Shown: piece by piece, positions 10,105-23,052 of the stretch
How positions within the stretch are numbered: the first letter of the stretch is position 1
Layout of the letters: every line of letters starts with the position of its first letter
DNA from: Deltaproteobacteria bacterium
GTDB lineage: Bacteria; Desulfobacterota; Desulfuromonadia; Desulfuromonadales; BM103
Direction: 5' to 3'
Assembly (NCBI GenBank): GCA_024636155.1
Contig: JAGXHM010000038.1
Location: forward strand, 24,509-88,508
Length of the DNA: 64,000 nt
Position numbers and translations under genes: made by a program
The notes under the pieces: model-generated
The model's input: only the letters and a program-made list of their open reading frames with translations
Database searches by the model: none
Told to the model about the DNA's origin: nothing

Positions 10105-10524
10105 ATGTTTAAAAAGAAGGAAAAAGGAACCATGCGAAAAGAAACTCCTATTGAAAAGAGTGAAATCAAGGCTTTTCTCGGCCCCGGCAGTCAGTTTGAA
10201 GGGAAGCTGGTGTTTAACGAAATTGTTCGTCTGGATGGTGCTTTTCGTGGCGAAGTGACCTCCCACGATACCCTGATCGTTGGTGAGAGCGCTGAGATCC
10301 AAGCTGACGTGCAAGTTGGCACCTTGATCTTGAGTGGACGCTTCAAGGGTAACGTCAAGGCCAAGACGCGGGTTGAGTTGCGGGCTCCAGCTCAGGTTGA
10401 TGGCACGATAGAGACACCAGCCCTGTCAGTTGAGGATGGCGTCATCCTCAACGGTACAATCACCATGACCCTTGGTGAAAACGCCCCCAGTGCAAAGCCT
10501 GTTGAGGTCAGTATTAAAAAGTAA
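10105..10524 (+). CDS. Bactofilin family cytoskeletal protein
   Basis: FLGPGSQFEGKLVFNEIVRLDGAFRGEV repeats typical of bactofilins; next to parAB. Confidence 0.92.
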   Translation: MFKKKEKGTMRKETPIEKSEIKAFLGPGSQFEGKLVFNEIVRLDGAFRGEVTSHDTLIVGESAEIQADVQVGTLILSGRFKGNVKAKTRVELRAPAQVDGTIETPALSVEDGVILNGTITMTLGENAPSAKPVEVSIKK

Positions 10525-10665
10525 GCGCTTTGGGGTTTCTGCCTGCAGGCTTCAGCTTGCTTTTTGAGGCAGGTTCTTGTGAAAAGAGCCTTGACATGGC
10601 TGAAATGCTATGGTAGTTCTCTCCTGCTTTTTCCTACAGGTTAAAGCGTTTCGGCCCTTTTTGAC

Positions 10666-10680
10666 TGTATACAGTATACT
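10666..10680. promoter_or_regulatory. GTATACAGTATAC palindrome upstream of atp operon (putative operator)
   Basis: GTATAC-A-GTATAC at 10667-10679, abutting TTGACT; same motif upstream of GntR gene and sfrB. Confidence 0.6.
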
Positions 10681-10719
10681 GCTGTGCGATGGCAGTAAGA
10701 ACTCAAATGAGGTTAGACA

Positions 10720-11145
10720 GTGATCAAGCTTGACTGGACACTGCTCCTGCAGTTTGTCAATTTCATGATTCTGATGGCGGTGCTCAATGCCCTGCTCTTC
10801 AAGCCGTTGCGAGCTGCTTTAAAGGCACGCAGGGATACCATTGAAGGTTCCCGGGCGAAGGTGCAGGATATCGACGAGCAGGTGCAGGCACAAATTGCTC
10901 GCTACGAAGCCCAACTTCAAGAGGCTCGTCAACAGGGCGGAGAAGAACGCTCTCTTCTGCGTAAGACGGCTCAGGAAGAAGAGGCTCGTATCCTTGGAGG
11001 TGCAAACCAGAAGTCTGCTGAAAAACTGCAGATGATCAAGGAGCAGATTCAGGAAGAGGCCGAAGTCGCCCGTCAGGCCCTGCGCAGTGAAACGAAGGCT
11101 CTGGCCAAGGATATTGCTGGCAAAGTTCTTGGGAGGGCGATCTGA
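10720..11145 (+). CDS. atpF': F0F1 ATP synthase subunit B' (GTG start)
   Basis: Short b-type subunit with single TM and long coiled coil; directly upstream of second b subunit. Confidence 0.88.
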   Translation: MIKLDWTLLLQFVNFMILMAVLNALLFKPLRAALKARRDTIEGSRAKVQDIDEQVQAQIARYEAQLQEARQQGGEERSLLRKTAQEEEARILGGANQKSAEKLQMIKEQIQEEAEVARQALRSETKALAKDIAGKVLGRAI

Positions 11146-11734
11146 TGAAACCATCCAACATTCAATCGACACTCCTCAAGGGTATGTTAATCGCCTCTCT
11201 GGTATTGGTTCCCGCCCTTGCGCTTGCTGCTGGTGGCGGTGGTCATGCTGAGAGCGGTGTTATCCTCAAAGACTTCCTCTATCGTTGCTTAAGCTTTGTT
11301 TTGATGGTTGGTCTGGTTGCTTATTTCGTGACCAAGCCGATTCGCAAAGGGCTCAAAGATCGCACGGTAGAGATTGAGAAGACTCTCGCTGATGCTCAAG
11401 CTGCTAAAGAAGCGGCAGAGGCTAAACATCGTGAATATAGTGAGAAGCTGGCCAAGGCTACAGAAGAAATTGGCTCCATCACCGCTTCGATTCGTCGTGA
11501 AGGTGAGCTTGAACGTGGAAAAATTCTGACTGCCGCTAAAGATATGGCCGTTAAAATAGAAGAGGAAGCTGAAAACAAGGCTTCCAGTGTGGTTGCCAAG
11601 GCACGCATCGAATTGCGTCAGGAAGCGGCCAACCTGGCTGTAGAGCTTGCAGAAGACATGCTTAGAAAGCAGGTCTCTGCTGACGACCAGAAACGTCTGG
11701 TCGATGAATATATGCAGAAAGTGGGAGAACTCAA

Positions 11735-11738
<4 letters not shown>
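11145..11738 (+). CDS. atpF: F0F1 ATP synthase subunit B
   Basis: N-terminal TM plus coiled coil; overlaps atpF' and atpH. Confidence 0.9.
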
Positions 11739-13811
<2,073 letters not shown>

Positions 13812-13836
13812 CAACACAATGATCGGGTAAGATGAG

Positions 13837-14712
13837 ATGGCAAATCTTAAAGACATTAAAAAACGAATAGGCACGGTCAAGAACACCCAGCAGATCACCA
13901 AGGCCATGAAAATGGTTTCGGCGGCCAAGCTGCGGCGTGCTCAGGATGCAGTTGTTGCGGCCCGTCCCTACGCGGACAAGATGGCTGATGTCCTTTCCAG
14001 CCTTGCTTTACGAGTAGATGCCGATGGCCATGCGTTGCTGGCAGAACGCGGCAAGGGCAAGGCCCTGATCGTACTGATCACTGGTGACCGTGGTCTCTGT
14101 GGCGGCTTTAATGCCAATATCTCAAAGGCCGCTGAACGGTTTATCCGTGATAATAAAGAGGGCTTTGAGAGCTATGAGCTGCTGATCGTTGGCCGTAAAG
14201 GTAACGATTATCTCAAGCGCCGCGCTGGAATGGTCATTGGCAAGGTGCACGAAAATCTGGTCGGTTCCGGCCAGGTGAGCTACCCGATTGGTGCCTTACT
14301 CGGACAAGAAGTCATCGAGCTTTATCGTAACGGTGAATACGACAGCGTCTTCCTGATTTATAACGCTTTCCAGAGCGCTATGACTCAGATCCAGACAGTG
14401 ACTCAACTGTTACCAATCGTGCCGAAGGTTGTGGACGAAGGTACGCAGCTTACCGATTATATCTACGAGCCGAATGCCACTCAGGTTTTGGATGAAATTC
14501 TGCCAAAGCACATCGAAGTGCAGATCTTTCGCTCATTGCTCGAATCCTCTGCTTCAGAACATGGCGCACGGATGACGGCTATGGATAGTGCAAGTAAGAA
14601 CGCTTCGGAAATGATTGGCAAACTGACTCTGCTGTACAACCGTGCACGTCAGGCTGCTATCACTAAGGAATTGCTGGAGATCATCTCCGGCGCAGAGTCA
14701 ATCAAGTCTTAA
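13837..14712 (+). CDS. atpG: F0F1 ATP synthase subunit gamma
   Basis: [30 protein letters not shown]. Confidence 0.98.
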   Translation: MANLKDIKKRIGTVKNTQQITKAMKMVSAAKLRRAQDAVVAARPYADKMADVLSSLALRVDADGHALLAERGKGKALIVLITGDRGLCGGFNANISKAAERFIRDNKEGFESYELLIVGRKGNDYLKRRAGMVIGKVHENLVGSGQVSYPIGALLGQEVIELYRNGEYDSVFLIYNAFQSAMTQIQTVTQLLPIVPKVVDEGTQLTDYIYEPNATQVLDEILPKHIEVQIFRSLLESSASEHGARMTAMDSASKNASEMIGKLTLLYNRARQAAITKELLEIISGAESIKS

Positions 14713-16188
<1,476 letters not shown>

Positions 16189-16221
16189 TCAGTAGATTCC
16201 GGCTTAAAGGAAGATATAGGC

Positions 16222-16635
16222 ATGGCAGAAAAGCTCAAATTAGAAATGGTCACCCCCTATAAGCGCGTCTTATCGGAAGAAGTTGACGAAGTAACTGCTC
16301 CCGGTGCTGTCGGTGAGTTTGGTGTGCTTCCTGACCATACTTCCCTGCTGACCACCTTAAAGGTCGGCGAACTGACCTACAAGCAGGGCACTGAGACGTT
16401 TCGCGTTGCTGTGAACTGGGGTTATGTGGAAGTAGAAGATAACGTCATGACCGTTTTGGTAGAAACGGCTGAACCAGCTGACCAGATTGACGTGGAACGT
16501 GCCAAAGCTGCCCTTAGTCGCGCTGAAGAAGCTCTTAAGAAGCTCACCAACGAAGACAAGGAATTCAAGATCATGGAAGCTGCGTTAGAGCGCGCCCTGA
16601 TCCGCGTTCAGGTGGCAGGAAAAACGCTTCACTGA
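16222..16635 (+). CDS. atpC: F0F1 ATP synthase subunit epsilon
   Basis: VTAPGAVGEFGVLPDHTSLLTTLKVGEL. Confidence 0.96.
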   Translation: MAEKLKLEMVTPYKRVLSEEVDEVTAPGAVGEFGVLPDHTSLLTTLKVGELTYKQGTETFRVAVNWGYVEVEDNVMTVLVETAEPADQIDVERAKAALSRAEEALKKLTNEDKEFKIMEAALERALIRVQVAGKTLH

Positions 16636-16659
16636 TTCGTAGCAGAGTGATAATATCGA

Positions 16660-16690
16660 AAGGGCGGCTCATTTGAGTCGCCCTTTTTTA
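16660..16690 (+). terminator. Rho-independent terminator of atp operon
   Basis: AGGGCGGCTC-ATTT-GAGTCGCCCTTTTTT. Confidence 0.9.
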
Positions 16691-16727
16691 CGTATCGATG
16701 CGCCATTTCCTTTTGTTTGCTACCTGA

Positions 16728-17501
16728 TTAACAGAATAAAGCTTTCGTCTGTTGTATGGATCGTTTCAGGTGATCAAGCGTGTGTGCCTCCAGTGTCATA
16801 CTGGGCAGTCTTGAGATACGCTGTAGTTTGATTTGTAAAGGTGTAAAGTCAATTGTTCCCTCACCAACCGGCAGGTGCTCGTCAGCTCTACCGTGGTTAT
16901 CGTGCAGATGTAGATGAAAAAGTCGTGGACTGATTGCATCCAACCACTCCGCCATAGGCCGTTTACCAAAGAGGTGCCAGTGTCCGGCATCAAAGCAGTG
17001 GCCAAACCACTCTGAATCAATTTCTTCCACCAGCTCCACCAGTAGATCAGGTGTTTCCTCATAAATATTCTCGACCGCCAAGCGACAATCACAAGCTGCC
17101 GCCTGCTCGATAAGTGGCGGAAAAAAATCCTTAGCCAGGGACTTCCATACCTGGTCAAGGTTCGGGTAGCGCCATTTATCAACGCCTGGGTGAATTACCA
17201 TTAAGTGGGCGTTCAGTTGCTCAGCGACAGATAACGATTGCTTGAGGCGGTGGTATGTTACTTGACGGATCAAAGGGTCAAGAGCACCTGGATTGAGATC
17301 GAAGAAGGGCGCGTGCACTGTTGGCCTGATCGCGGCTGTTGCAAGAATCTGCGCTACATGGTCGAGAAGGGTTGGGTCTAAAGTGTCAAGCTCTGGTCCC
17401 TTAATGGCGATTTCAGGAGCCATGTAGAGATTGAGAACCAGCTTCAGATAAGTATCAACCTGAGCCCATGGAACGTGTGCACCCAAATGGAGATTGCTCA
17501 C
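16728..17501 (-). CDS. Sugar phosphate isomerase/epimerase (AP endonuclease 2-like TIM barrel)
   Basis: HPGVDKWRYPN..., AVENIYEETPDLLVELVEEI, CFDAGHWHLFG metal-site motifs. Confidence 0.8.
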   Translation of the reverse strand: MSNLHLGAHVPWAQVDTYLKLVLNLYMAPEIAIKGPELDTLDPTLLDHVAQILATAAIRPTVHAPFFDLNPGALDPLIRQVTYHRLKQSLSVAEQLNAHLMVIHPGVDKWRYPNLDQVWKSLAKDFFPPLIEQAAACDCRLAVENIYEETPDLLVELVEEIDSEWFGHCFDAGHWHLFGKRPMAEWLDAISPRLFHLHLHDNHGRADEHLPVGEGTIDFTPLQIKLQRISRLPSMTLEAHTLDHLKRSIQQTKALFC

Positions 17502-17956
17502 AGTTGCGAACCTCCGGCAATCCTTTCAAGTTGGTGCGGGTTTTTTTCCACGACCACGAAAGGTGTTGGTCTGGATTGGAATTCGCGACAGATGCGATGC
17601 CCTATACGGCCAAAACCGCAAATGATGTAATGATCTCTGAGTTTGCTGATGCGACTTTCCAATTTCTTTCTCCCAAGAATTGTGCGCAGCTGACCTTCAA
17701 GCGTGAACTGAAGCAGACAGCTGAGGGTATAGGCAATCATGCCTGTGCCTCCGATGATCAGGACAATGGTGAATAATTTACCTTCTTGATACAGGGGTCG
17801 TACTTCATTAAAGCCAACGGTGGCCAAGGTAATGACAGTCATATAGAGGGCGTCAAATGATTGCCAGCCCTCAATTGTGCTATAGCCGAGCGTGCCGAGG
17901 GCAATGATGGTAACAAGCGAGGCAAGAGAAATGCGAAGGTGGCGAACGGGATCCAT
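17498..17956 (-). CDS. Two-TM potassium channel with severely truncated RCK/TrkA-N domain
   Basis: Pore motif TLATVGFNEV; IICGFGRIGHRICREFQ begins a TrkA-N Rossmann fold but the ORF stops about 40 residues in; ATGA overlap with next gene. Confidence 0.75.
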   Translation of the reverse strand: MDPVRHLRISLASLVTIIALGTLGYSTIEGWQSFDALYMTVITLATVGFNEVRPLYQEGKLFTIVLIIGGTGMIAYTLSCLLQFTLEGQLRTILGRKKLESRISKLRDHYIICGFGRIGHRICREFQSRPTPFVVVEKNPHQLERIAGGSQL

Positions 17957-18053
17957 GAATTACCCTTTAATATAACGTATTCGATGATAATCATGGAAAG
18001 CTTAAAAGGCAAGCAGTTAAGTGGCTTAGCTCGTTATGCCGACCAGAAAGAGC

Positions 18054-18081
18054 TTGACAATAGCTGTATACTGTATACAAT
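18054..18081 (+). promoter_or_regulatory. Promoter TTGACA-N16-TACAAT with GTATACTGTATAC palindrome in the spacer (GntR autoregulatory operator candidate)
   Basis: TTGACA 18054-18059, palindrome 18066-18078, TACAAT 18076-18081. Confidence 0.7.
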
Positions 18082-18112
18082 TTGCCGAAGACAAATATAA
18101 CGGAGTTTCCTT

Positions 18113-18814
18113 GTGCGCAGAAAACAAATAGAAAGACACCAAACGTTACGCGAAAAAATCCTGGAAACAATTCGGGATGCTATCCTGAAAGGAACCATGA
18201 AGCCAGGCGAGCGTGTTTCCGAGCCGGATTTGGCAGAACGTTTTGGCATCAGTCGAACACCAATCCGGGAGGCCTTCCGCCAGCTGGAATCGGAAGGTTA
18301 TCTGGAAGTAGTGCCACGCAAGGGAGCTGTGGTTGCGTCTCTCTCTGAGCGGGATATTGAAGAGTTTTATGCGATCAAGATAATTCTTGAAGGTTTTGCC
18401 GCCAGGATGGCCGCGGAAAAATTAACCGGGAAAGAGATTGAACGTCTTGAATCGATCAATGAGCGCCTGCACAAAATTGCCAAAGAAGGTGATGTGAAGA
18501 CCTTCTTCCGCGTTCACAATGAGTTCCATGAGGTTTTTATCAAGGCTGCCGGCAACGATAAGCTTTCGGAAATGATCAATCAGTTGGTCATGAAGTTCAA
18601 ACGTCTGCGCCTGGCCTCTTTGTCACAGCCGGGTCGCATGGAAGTTTCCATAGAAGATCATAGCGACATGATTCAGGCCTTTAAGGATCATGACGGCAAT
18701 CGTGCCGACAGTCTGATACGCCACGCAGCAACGATTGGAGCCGAGGTGTTGATTCAAAGCATGCCCCAGGCAGAAACGGAAAAAGCAAAGCTTCTTCCGC
18801 GAACTAGTCTTTAG
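18113..18814 (+). CDS. GntR family transcriptional regulator (FadR/FCD type, GTG start)
   Basis: wHTH MKPGERVSEPDLAERFGISRTPIREAFRQLESEGYLEVVPRKGAVV plus FCD helices with HNEFHEVFIKAAGN. Confidence 0.93.
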   Translation: MRRKQIERHQTLREKILETIRDAILKGTMKPGERVSEPDLAERFGISRTPIREAFRQLESEGYLEVVPRKGAVVASLSERDIEEFYAIKIILEGFAARMAAEKLTGKEIERLESINERLHKIAKEGDVKTFFRVHNEFHEVFIKAAGNDKLSEMINQLVMKFKRLRLASLSQPGRMEVSIEDHSDMIQAFKDHDGNRADSLIRHAATIGAEVLIQSMPQAETEKAKLLPRTSL

Positions 18815-18850
18815 CAAATAGCAGGCAATTGATATTTTACATGCAGAAGA

Positions 18851-18886
18851 AGAGCGGCCCGTCCATCAGGACGGGCCGCTCTTCCT
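18851..18886 (+). terminator. Strong terminator hairpin after GntR gene
   Basis: AGAGCGGCCCGTCC-ATCA-GGACGGGCCGCTCTTCCT. Confidence 0.85.
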
Positions 18887-18969
18887 ATTGATAAGGAAGT
18901 ATGAGCGTAGAGAGTGAGAAGTCTTCGAGTCTGGAAGCGAAAGGGTCAAGCCGTTGGGAAGAAGCTGGC

Positions 18970-19758
18970 TTAGTTCCGGAGTCGATGACTACGGGAAATA
19001 AGGCTGGCGGCCCAAAGGAAAAGGATCACAGCCATGACCGTAACAACGCTAAAGGAGACGGTGAAAGGGAGATCGCCAACCCCGAGTAGAGCATAACGGA
19101 AGCCATCGATCAGATAGAAGAGAGGGTTGAGGTGCGAAAGCTTGGCCCAGAGCGGCGGCAAGATGGAGATCGGGTAAAAGACGCCACCAAGATAAATCAA
19201 CGGTAAGATGACAAAGTTGGTGTACATTGACAGGGAGTCAAAATTTTCGGCGTAAATAGCGGCAATGATGCCGAACTGGGCGAAGAGAAAGCTGGCCAGG
19301 CAGGCCATAACGAGGGCGGCAAAAGGGTGCGCCCAGGGTAACGAGGCAAACAGGCAGGAGATCAGCCAGACGACAAAACCGACAGCCAGACCCCGCAACA
19401 TAGCGGCTAAAGTATAGGCCATGATGAACTGGGTCGGAGTGACCGGTGTGACCAATAGATCGACAATGCTGCCAAGATAGCGTGACATGAAAAGCGAGGA
19501 GGCCACGTTGGCGAAGGAATTATTAATGACCCCCATCAGGATCAGCCCCGGAATAACAAACTGAGCATAGCTGAAGCCGTCAAGCACGCTGATCCGTTCG
19601 CCGAGGGTGGCTCCAAAAATAAAGAGATAAAGTGACGCAGTAATGACCGGGGTCACCAAGGTCTGTGATGCAACCCGTAAAAAACGACGTATTTCCTTCT
19701 GCAGAAGAGTGTAGAAGGGCAACCAGGCTATGAAAGGTTGGTCTTGGCGAGGCGTCAT
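18970..19758 (-). CDS. ABC-2 type transporter permease
   Basis: ABC-2 permease pattern, GLILMGVINNSFANVASSLFMSRYLGSIVDLLVTPVTP; coupled to ATPase gene. Confidence 0.88.
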   Translation of the reverse strand: MTPRQDQPFIAWLPFYTLLQKEIRRFLRVASQTLVTPVITASLYLFIFGATLGERISVLDGFSYAQFVIPGLILMGVINNSFANVASSLFMSRYLGSIVDLLVTPVTPTQFIMAYTLAAMLRGLAVGFVVWLISCLFASLPWAHPFAALVMACLASFLFAQFGIIAAIYAENFDSLSMYTNFVILPLIYLGGVFYPISILPPLWAKLSHLNPLFYLIDGFRYALLGVGDLPFTVSFSVVTVMAVILFLWAASLISRSHRLRN

Positions 19759-19761
19759 GTC

Positions 19762-20679
19762 TCAGCTCTGTCCGCTAGTCATCTGCAAAAAGATCTCTTC
19801 AAGGCCAGCTTTTCTGGTTTCAATGTCGGCGATCGGTAGACCAATATCGCAAAGGTTTTTCAGTAGGTCGCCGGTGGACTGGCTGGCTGACAGTGTTAAG
19901 TGCAGTATGGTGCCGGCGCCATTGAGTTCGGCACCCTGACAGCAGAGGTTCTCGGGCAAAGCCTTGACAGGCGTTTGCAGGTGAACCAGAATAGTGCGGG
20001 TTCCAAGCTCTTTCAGCAACGTCTCAGTAGATTCAAGAGCAATCACTTTGCCATGATTCATGATGGCGATGCGATCGCACATCTGCTCGGCTTCTTCCAG
20101 GTAATGAGTTGTCAGCAGGATGGTCGTCCCATGTTGGTTGATCTCGTGAACAAAGTCCCAGAGAGTGTGCCGTAACTCCACGTCGACACCGGCCGTTGGC
20201 TCATCAAGAATTAAGAGCCGTGGCTTGTGAATCAACGCTTTGGCAATCATGAATCGGCGTTTCATGCCACCAGATAATTTGATCATGACTTTGTGCAGGT
20301 GAGGCTTGAGTCCAAGACGGTCAATCAAGCGCTGACGCCATGCCGGGTCATCGCGAACGCCATAGTAACCCGCATGAAAACGTAGAGCCTGATCAATAGT
20401 GAAGAAGTTGTCAATAACAATTTCCTGGTGCATAACGCCAACCATGCGTCGGGTGGTAAGAGAGTCCCTTTGATTATCAAAGCCGAAGATTTCGATTGAA
20501 CCGCTGCCGATGCGAGAGACGCCACCGATCATATTGATCGCTGTACTCTTGCCAGCACCATTCGGTCCAAGCAGACCGAAAATTTCTCCCGGCTCAATCG
20601 TAAAAGAGATATCGTCGACGGCCAATGTGCCATCGTATTCCTTTAATAGATTTTTTATAGCAAGCGCTGGAATTGACAT
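19762..20679 (-). CDS. ABC transporter ATP-binding protein
   Basis: GLLGPNGAGKSTAINMIGG, LSGGMKRRFMIAKALIHKPRLLILDEPTAGVD. Confidence 0.95.
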   Translation of the reverse strand: MSIPALAIKNLLKEYDGTLAVDDISFTIEPGEIFGLLGPNGAGKSTAINMIGGVSRIGSGSIEIFGFDNQRDSLTTRRMVGVMHQEIVIDNFFTIDQALRFHAGYYGVRDDPAWRQRLIDRLGLKPHLHKVMIKLSGGMKRRFMIAKALIHKPRLLILDEPTAGVDVELRHTLWDFVHEINQHGTTILLTTHYLEEAEQMCDRIAIMNHGKVIALESTETLLKELGTRTILVHLQTPVKALPENLCCQGAELNGAGTILHLTLSASQSTGDLLKNLCDIGLPIADIETRKAGLEEIFLQMTSGQS

Positions 20680-20847
20680 GATGATTCAAGTTATGCCGCT
20701 GCCCGGAGTGAATGTCAAGGGTTGTACGGGTCAAGATTGACATGGCAGAGGCTAGCAGGTAATTATGTCTAAGAGTGAAACTTTTTAAGATTGTACCGCA
20801 GCATGGAGCGGTGTCTTTCAAAACCTAAAAATGGGAGGACGAGTATA

Positions 20848-21693
20848 ATGACAGGAGTTCGACGTATTATGGTTTTTCTGCTTGGACTGGTTTTAACCAC
20901 CAGCCTGGTTTATGCGGAGGTGGAAAAGAATCTGGTCAAAAGTCAGCCATTGGGCAGAGCGCCTCTGGATATCGCGCAGAGTGTAAGTGATGGTCGTCTG
21001 TTTGTACTGCTTGACGATGGAGTTGTCCAAATTTTTTCTGCTGATGGCCAAAAACAGGAACGAATCCAGATCGACAAGAATGTAACCACTATGACGGTCT
21101 CCCCGGACGGGCAAAGACTTTATCTTGGTAATGCAAAGAGTAATGAGCTGCAGTTTTATGACCTCTCATACGTACAACAACTGCCGGTGAACAATTCGGC
21201 GGTCAAGGGTGCGAAAAACGCTCCCGTCACGATTACCCTTTTCGATGATTTCCAGTGTCCTTACTGTGCTCGACTGGTGCCAACTCTGGACCAGATCTTG
21301 GCTACTTACCCGACGCAGGTTCGGGTGGTGTATAAGCATTTCCCCTTAAGCATGCACACGTTTGCCAGACAAGCGGCTATTGCCAGTATCGCCGCACGCA
21401 ACCAGGGCAAATTCTGGCCGTTGCACGATCAGCTCTTCGCCAATTACAATAAGCTTGACGATGCAAAAATTCGAGAACTGGCCGAGAGTGTTGGCCTTGA
21501 TATGGCGCGCTTTGATCAAGATATAGTAAATCCCGCATTGCAACAGGAAGTAGACGCTGATTTGCAGCTTGGCGCCAAGGCTGGAGTTCGTGGAACACCC
21601 GCAGCTTACATCAACGGCTTGTCGCTTCAGGATCGAAGTATCAATGGTTTTAAGAAAATTATTGATGCGGAGTTGAAGAAGGCTGCCAAGTAA
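20848..21693 (+). CDS. DsbA-family thiol:disulfide oxidoreductase with N-terminal beta-propeller-like segment
   Basis: Signal peptide; YVTN-like MTVSPDGQRLYLGNAKSNELQFYDL then FDDFQCPYCARLVPTL (CPYC active site) and GVRGTPAAYING. Confidence 0.85.
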   Translation: MTGVRRIMVFLLGLVLTTSLVYAEVEKNLVKSQPLGRAPLDIAQSVSDGRLFVLLDDGVVQIFSADGQKQERIQIDKNVTTMTVSPDGQRLYLGNAKSNELQFYDLSYVQQLPVNNSAVKGAKNAPVTITLFDDFQCPYCARLVPTLDQILATYPTQVRVVYKHFPLSMHTFARQAAIASIAARNQGKFWPLHDQLFANYNKLDDAKIRELAESVGLDMARFDQDIVNPALQQEVDADLQLGAKAGVRGTPAAYINGLSLQDRSINGFKKIIDAELKKAAK

Positions 21694-21718
21694 AAATCAA
21701 GCAACTGTTGATCAGATA

Positions 21719-21752
21719 AGGCGGGCCTGGATTTCCATTCAGGCCCGCTTTC
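21719..21752. terminator. Bidirectional terminator hairpin
   Basis: GGCGGGCCTG-GATTTCCATT-CAGGCCCGCTTT. Confidence 0.8.
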
Positions 21753-21785
21753 TTCTCGAAAGGAAGAGAGTGAGATGGTTTTTTC

Positions 21786-22547
21786 TTACAGCGAGCCTTT
21801 GTCTCCTTCTTCATCAGCAGAATCGCGTGTTTTGCCAAAGAATCTGGCAACGATAATACCGACTTCATAAAGGATGACAAACGGAACGGCGAGCGCGGTT
21901 TGTGAGAAGACATCTGGAGGGGTCAGCATGGCGCCGATCACGAAGGCGGTCAGAAGTGCAAACTTGCGGTTGCGCGCCAACATCTTGTGGTCGACAATGC
22001 CGAGACGTGCCAGGAAGAAAATCACTATTGGCAGTTCGAAGACCAGACCGAAAGCAAGGAGTAGCTTACTGGAGAGAGAGAGGTATGAACCCATGGAGAG
22101 CATGGCACTCAACTGGCCATCACCTGTGCCGAACTCGATGAGCACCTTGAAAACCATGGGGAATACAAAGCGAAAGCCAAAAAAAGCACCCGTCGCAAAA
22201 CAGAGGGTGCTGGCTAGTACAAAAGGAAAGACGTAACGCTTTTCGTTCTTGTAGAGTCCTGGTGCGATAAAGGACCAGATTTGCCAGAAGATCACCGGCA
22301 TAGAGACCAACAGGGCAGCCAGAGCACCGATTTTCAAATAAGTGAAGAATGGCTCCGTCGCGGTTATAAAGACCAGTGAAGAGCCTTCTGGCAAAGCCTG
22401 GCGGACCGGATCGGCAATGAGATTAAAGAGCTGTTCAGCATAAGTGTAGCAAGCCAGAAAGGCGACCAGCCATGAAATACCGGCAATGATCAACTTGCGG
22501 CGCAGTTCTTCCAGGTGAGTGGTCAACGGCATCTGTTCGTTACTCAT
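21786..22547 (-). CDS. tatC: Sec-independent protein translocase TatC (start trimmed to [18 protein letters not shown])
   Basis: TatC family motifs; overlap with TatB gene. Confidence 0.93.
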   Translation of the reverse strand: MSNEQMPLTTHLEELRRKLIIAGISWLVAFLACYTYAEQLFNLIADPVRQALPEGSSLVFITATEPFFTYLKIGALAALLVSMPVIFWQIWSFIAPGLYKNEKRYVFPFVLASTLCFATGAFFGFRFVFPMVFKVLIEFGTGDGQLSAMLSMGSYLSLSSKLLLAFGLVFELPIVIFFLARLGIVDHKMLARNRKFALLTAFVIGAMLTPPDVFSQTALAVPFVILYEVGIIVARFFGKTRDSADEEGDKGSL

Positions 22548-22893
22548 CCGGAGTGCCCTCAGCTTTGATCTTCTGCTCTGGAGTGATCTGCTCCTCATGA
22601 CTGGCAGAGACGCTGTCGGAAACGGGTTCTGCTTCGACAGGATTGGCTTTCGGTGGATATGGATCGAATATGGCACCGGGCGGCGTAAGTTTGCCAGGCT
22701 CTCCTGGCGGTCGTTTGAGGTCGTTACTGCGGATTTCATCGGAGAAGGTCTGCTTAAGTTCGTCGGACGCCCGTTTAAATTCCGAGAGGCCGCGACCGAG
22801 GGCCCGTGCCAGATCGGGTAGGCGCTTCGGGCCGAGGACGATCAGGGCGAGAGCCATTATCATGAGCAGTTCAGGAAAGCCAATACCAAACAT
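22540..22893 (-). CDS. tatB: Sec-independent protein translocase TatB
   Basis: [35 protein letters not shown]. Confidence 0.88.
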   Translation of the reverse strand: MFGIGFPELLMIMALALIVLGPKRLPDLARALGRGLSEFKRASDELKQTFSDEIRSNDLKRPPGEPGKLTPPGAIFDPYPPKANPVEAEPVSDSVSASHEEQITPEQKIKAEGTPDE

Positions 22894-22990
22894 GTGTGGT
22901 CACCTTGATCAGGGTTTAAAGTCCGTGAAGTGTGCTGAGAATACCGGCAAAAAGAGGTCCTGTCAAGAACCGAGAGAGGGGTATAAGCAT

Positions 22991-23019
22991 TTGACATATC
23001 AAGGTTTTTACTCTACTAT
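22991..23019 (+). promoter_or_regulatory. Sigma70-type promoter upstream of nadA
   Basis: TTGACA-N17-TACTAT. Confidence 0.6.
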
Positions 23020-23052
23020 ACGGCAATCTTCAGGTAAGGAAACGGTTGTATC

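Noticed and set aside
17480-17501. TGA ending the truncated K+ channel as a possible selenocysteine codon
   Set aside because: Sequence after the TGA does not continue the RCK fold in that frame and is coding for the overlapping isomerase in another frame; no SECIS-like hairpin
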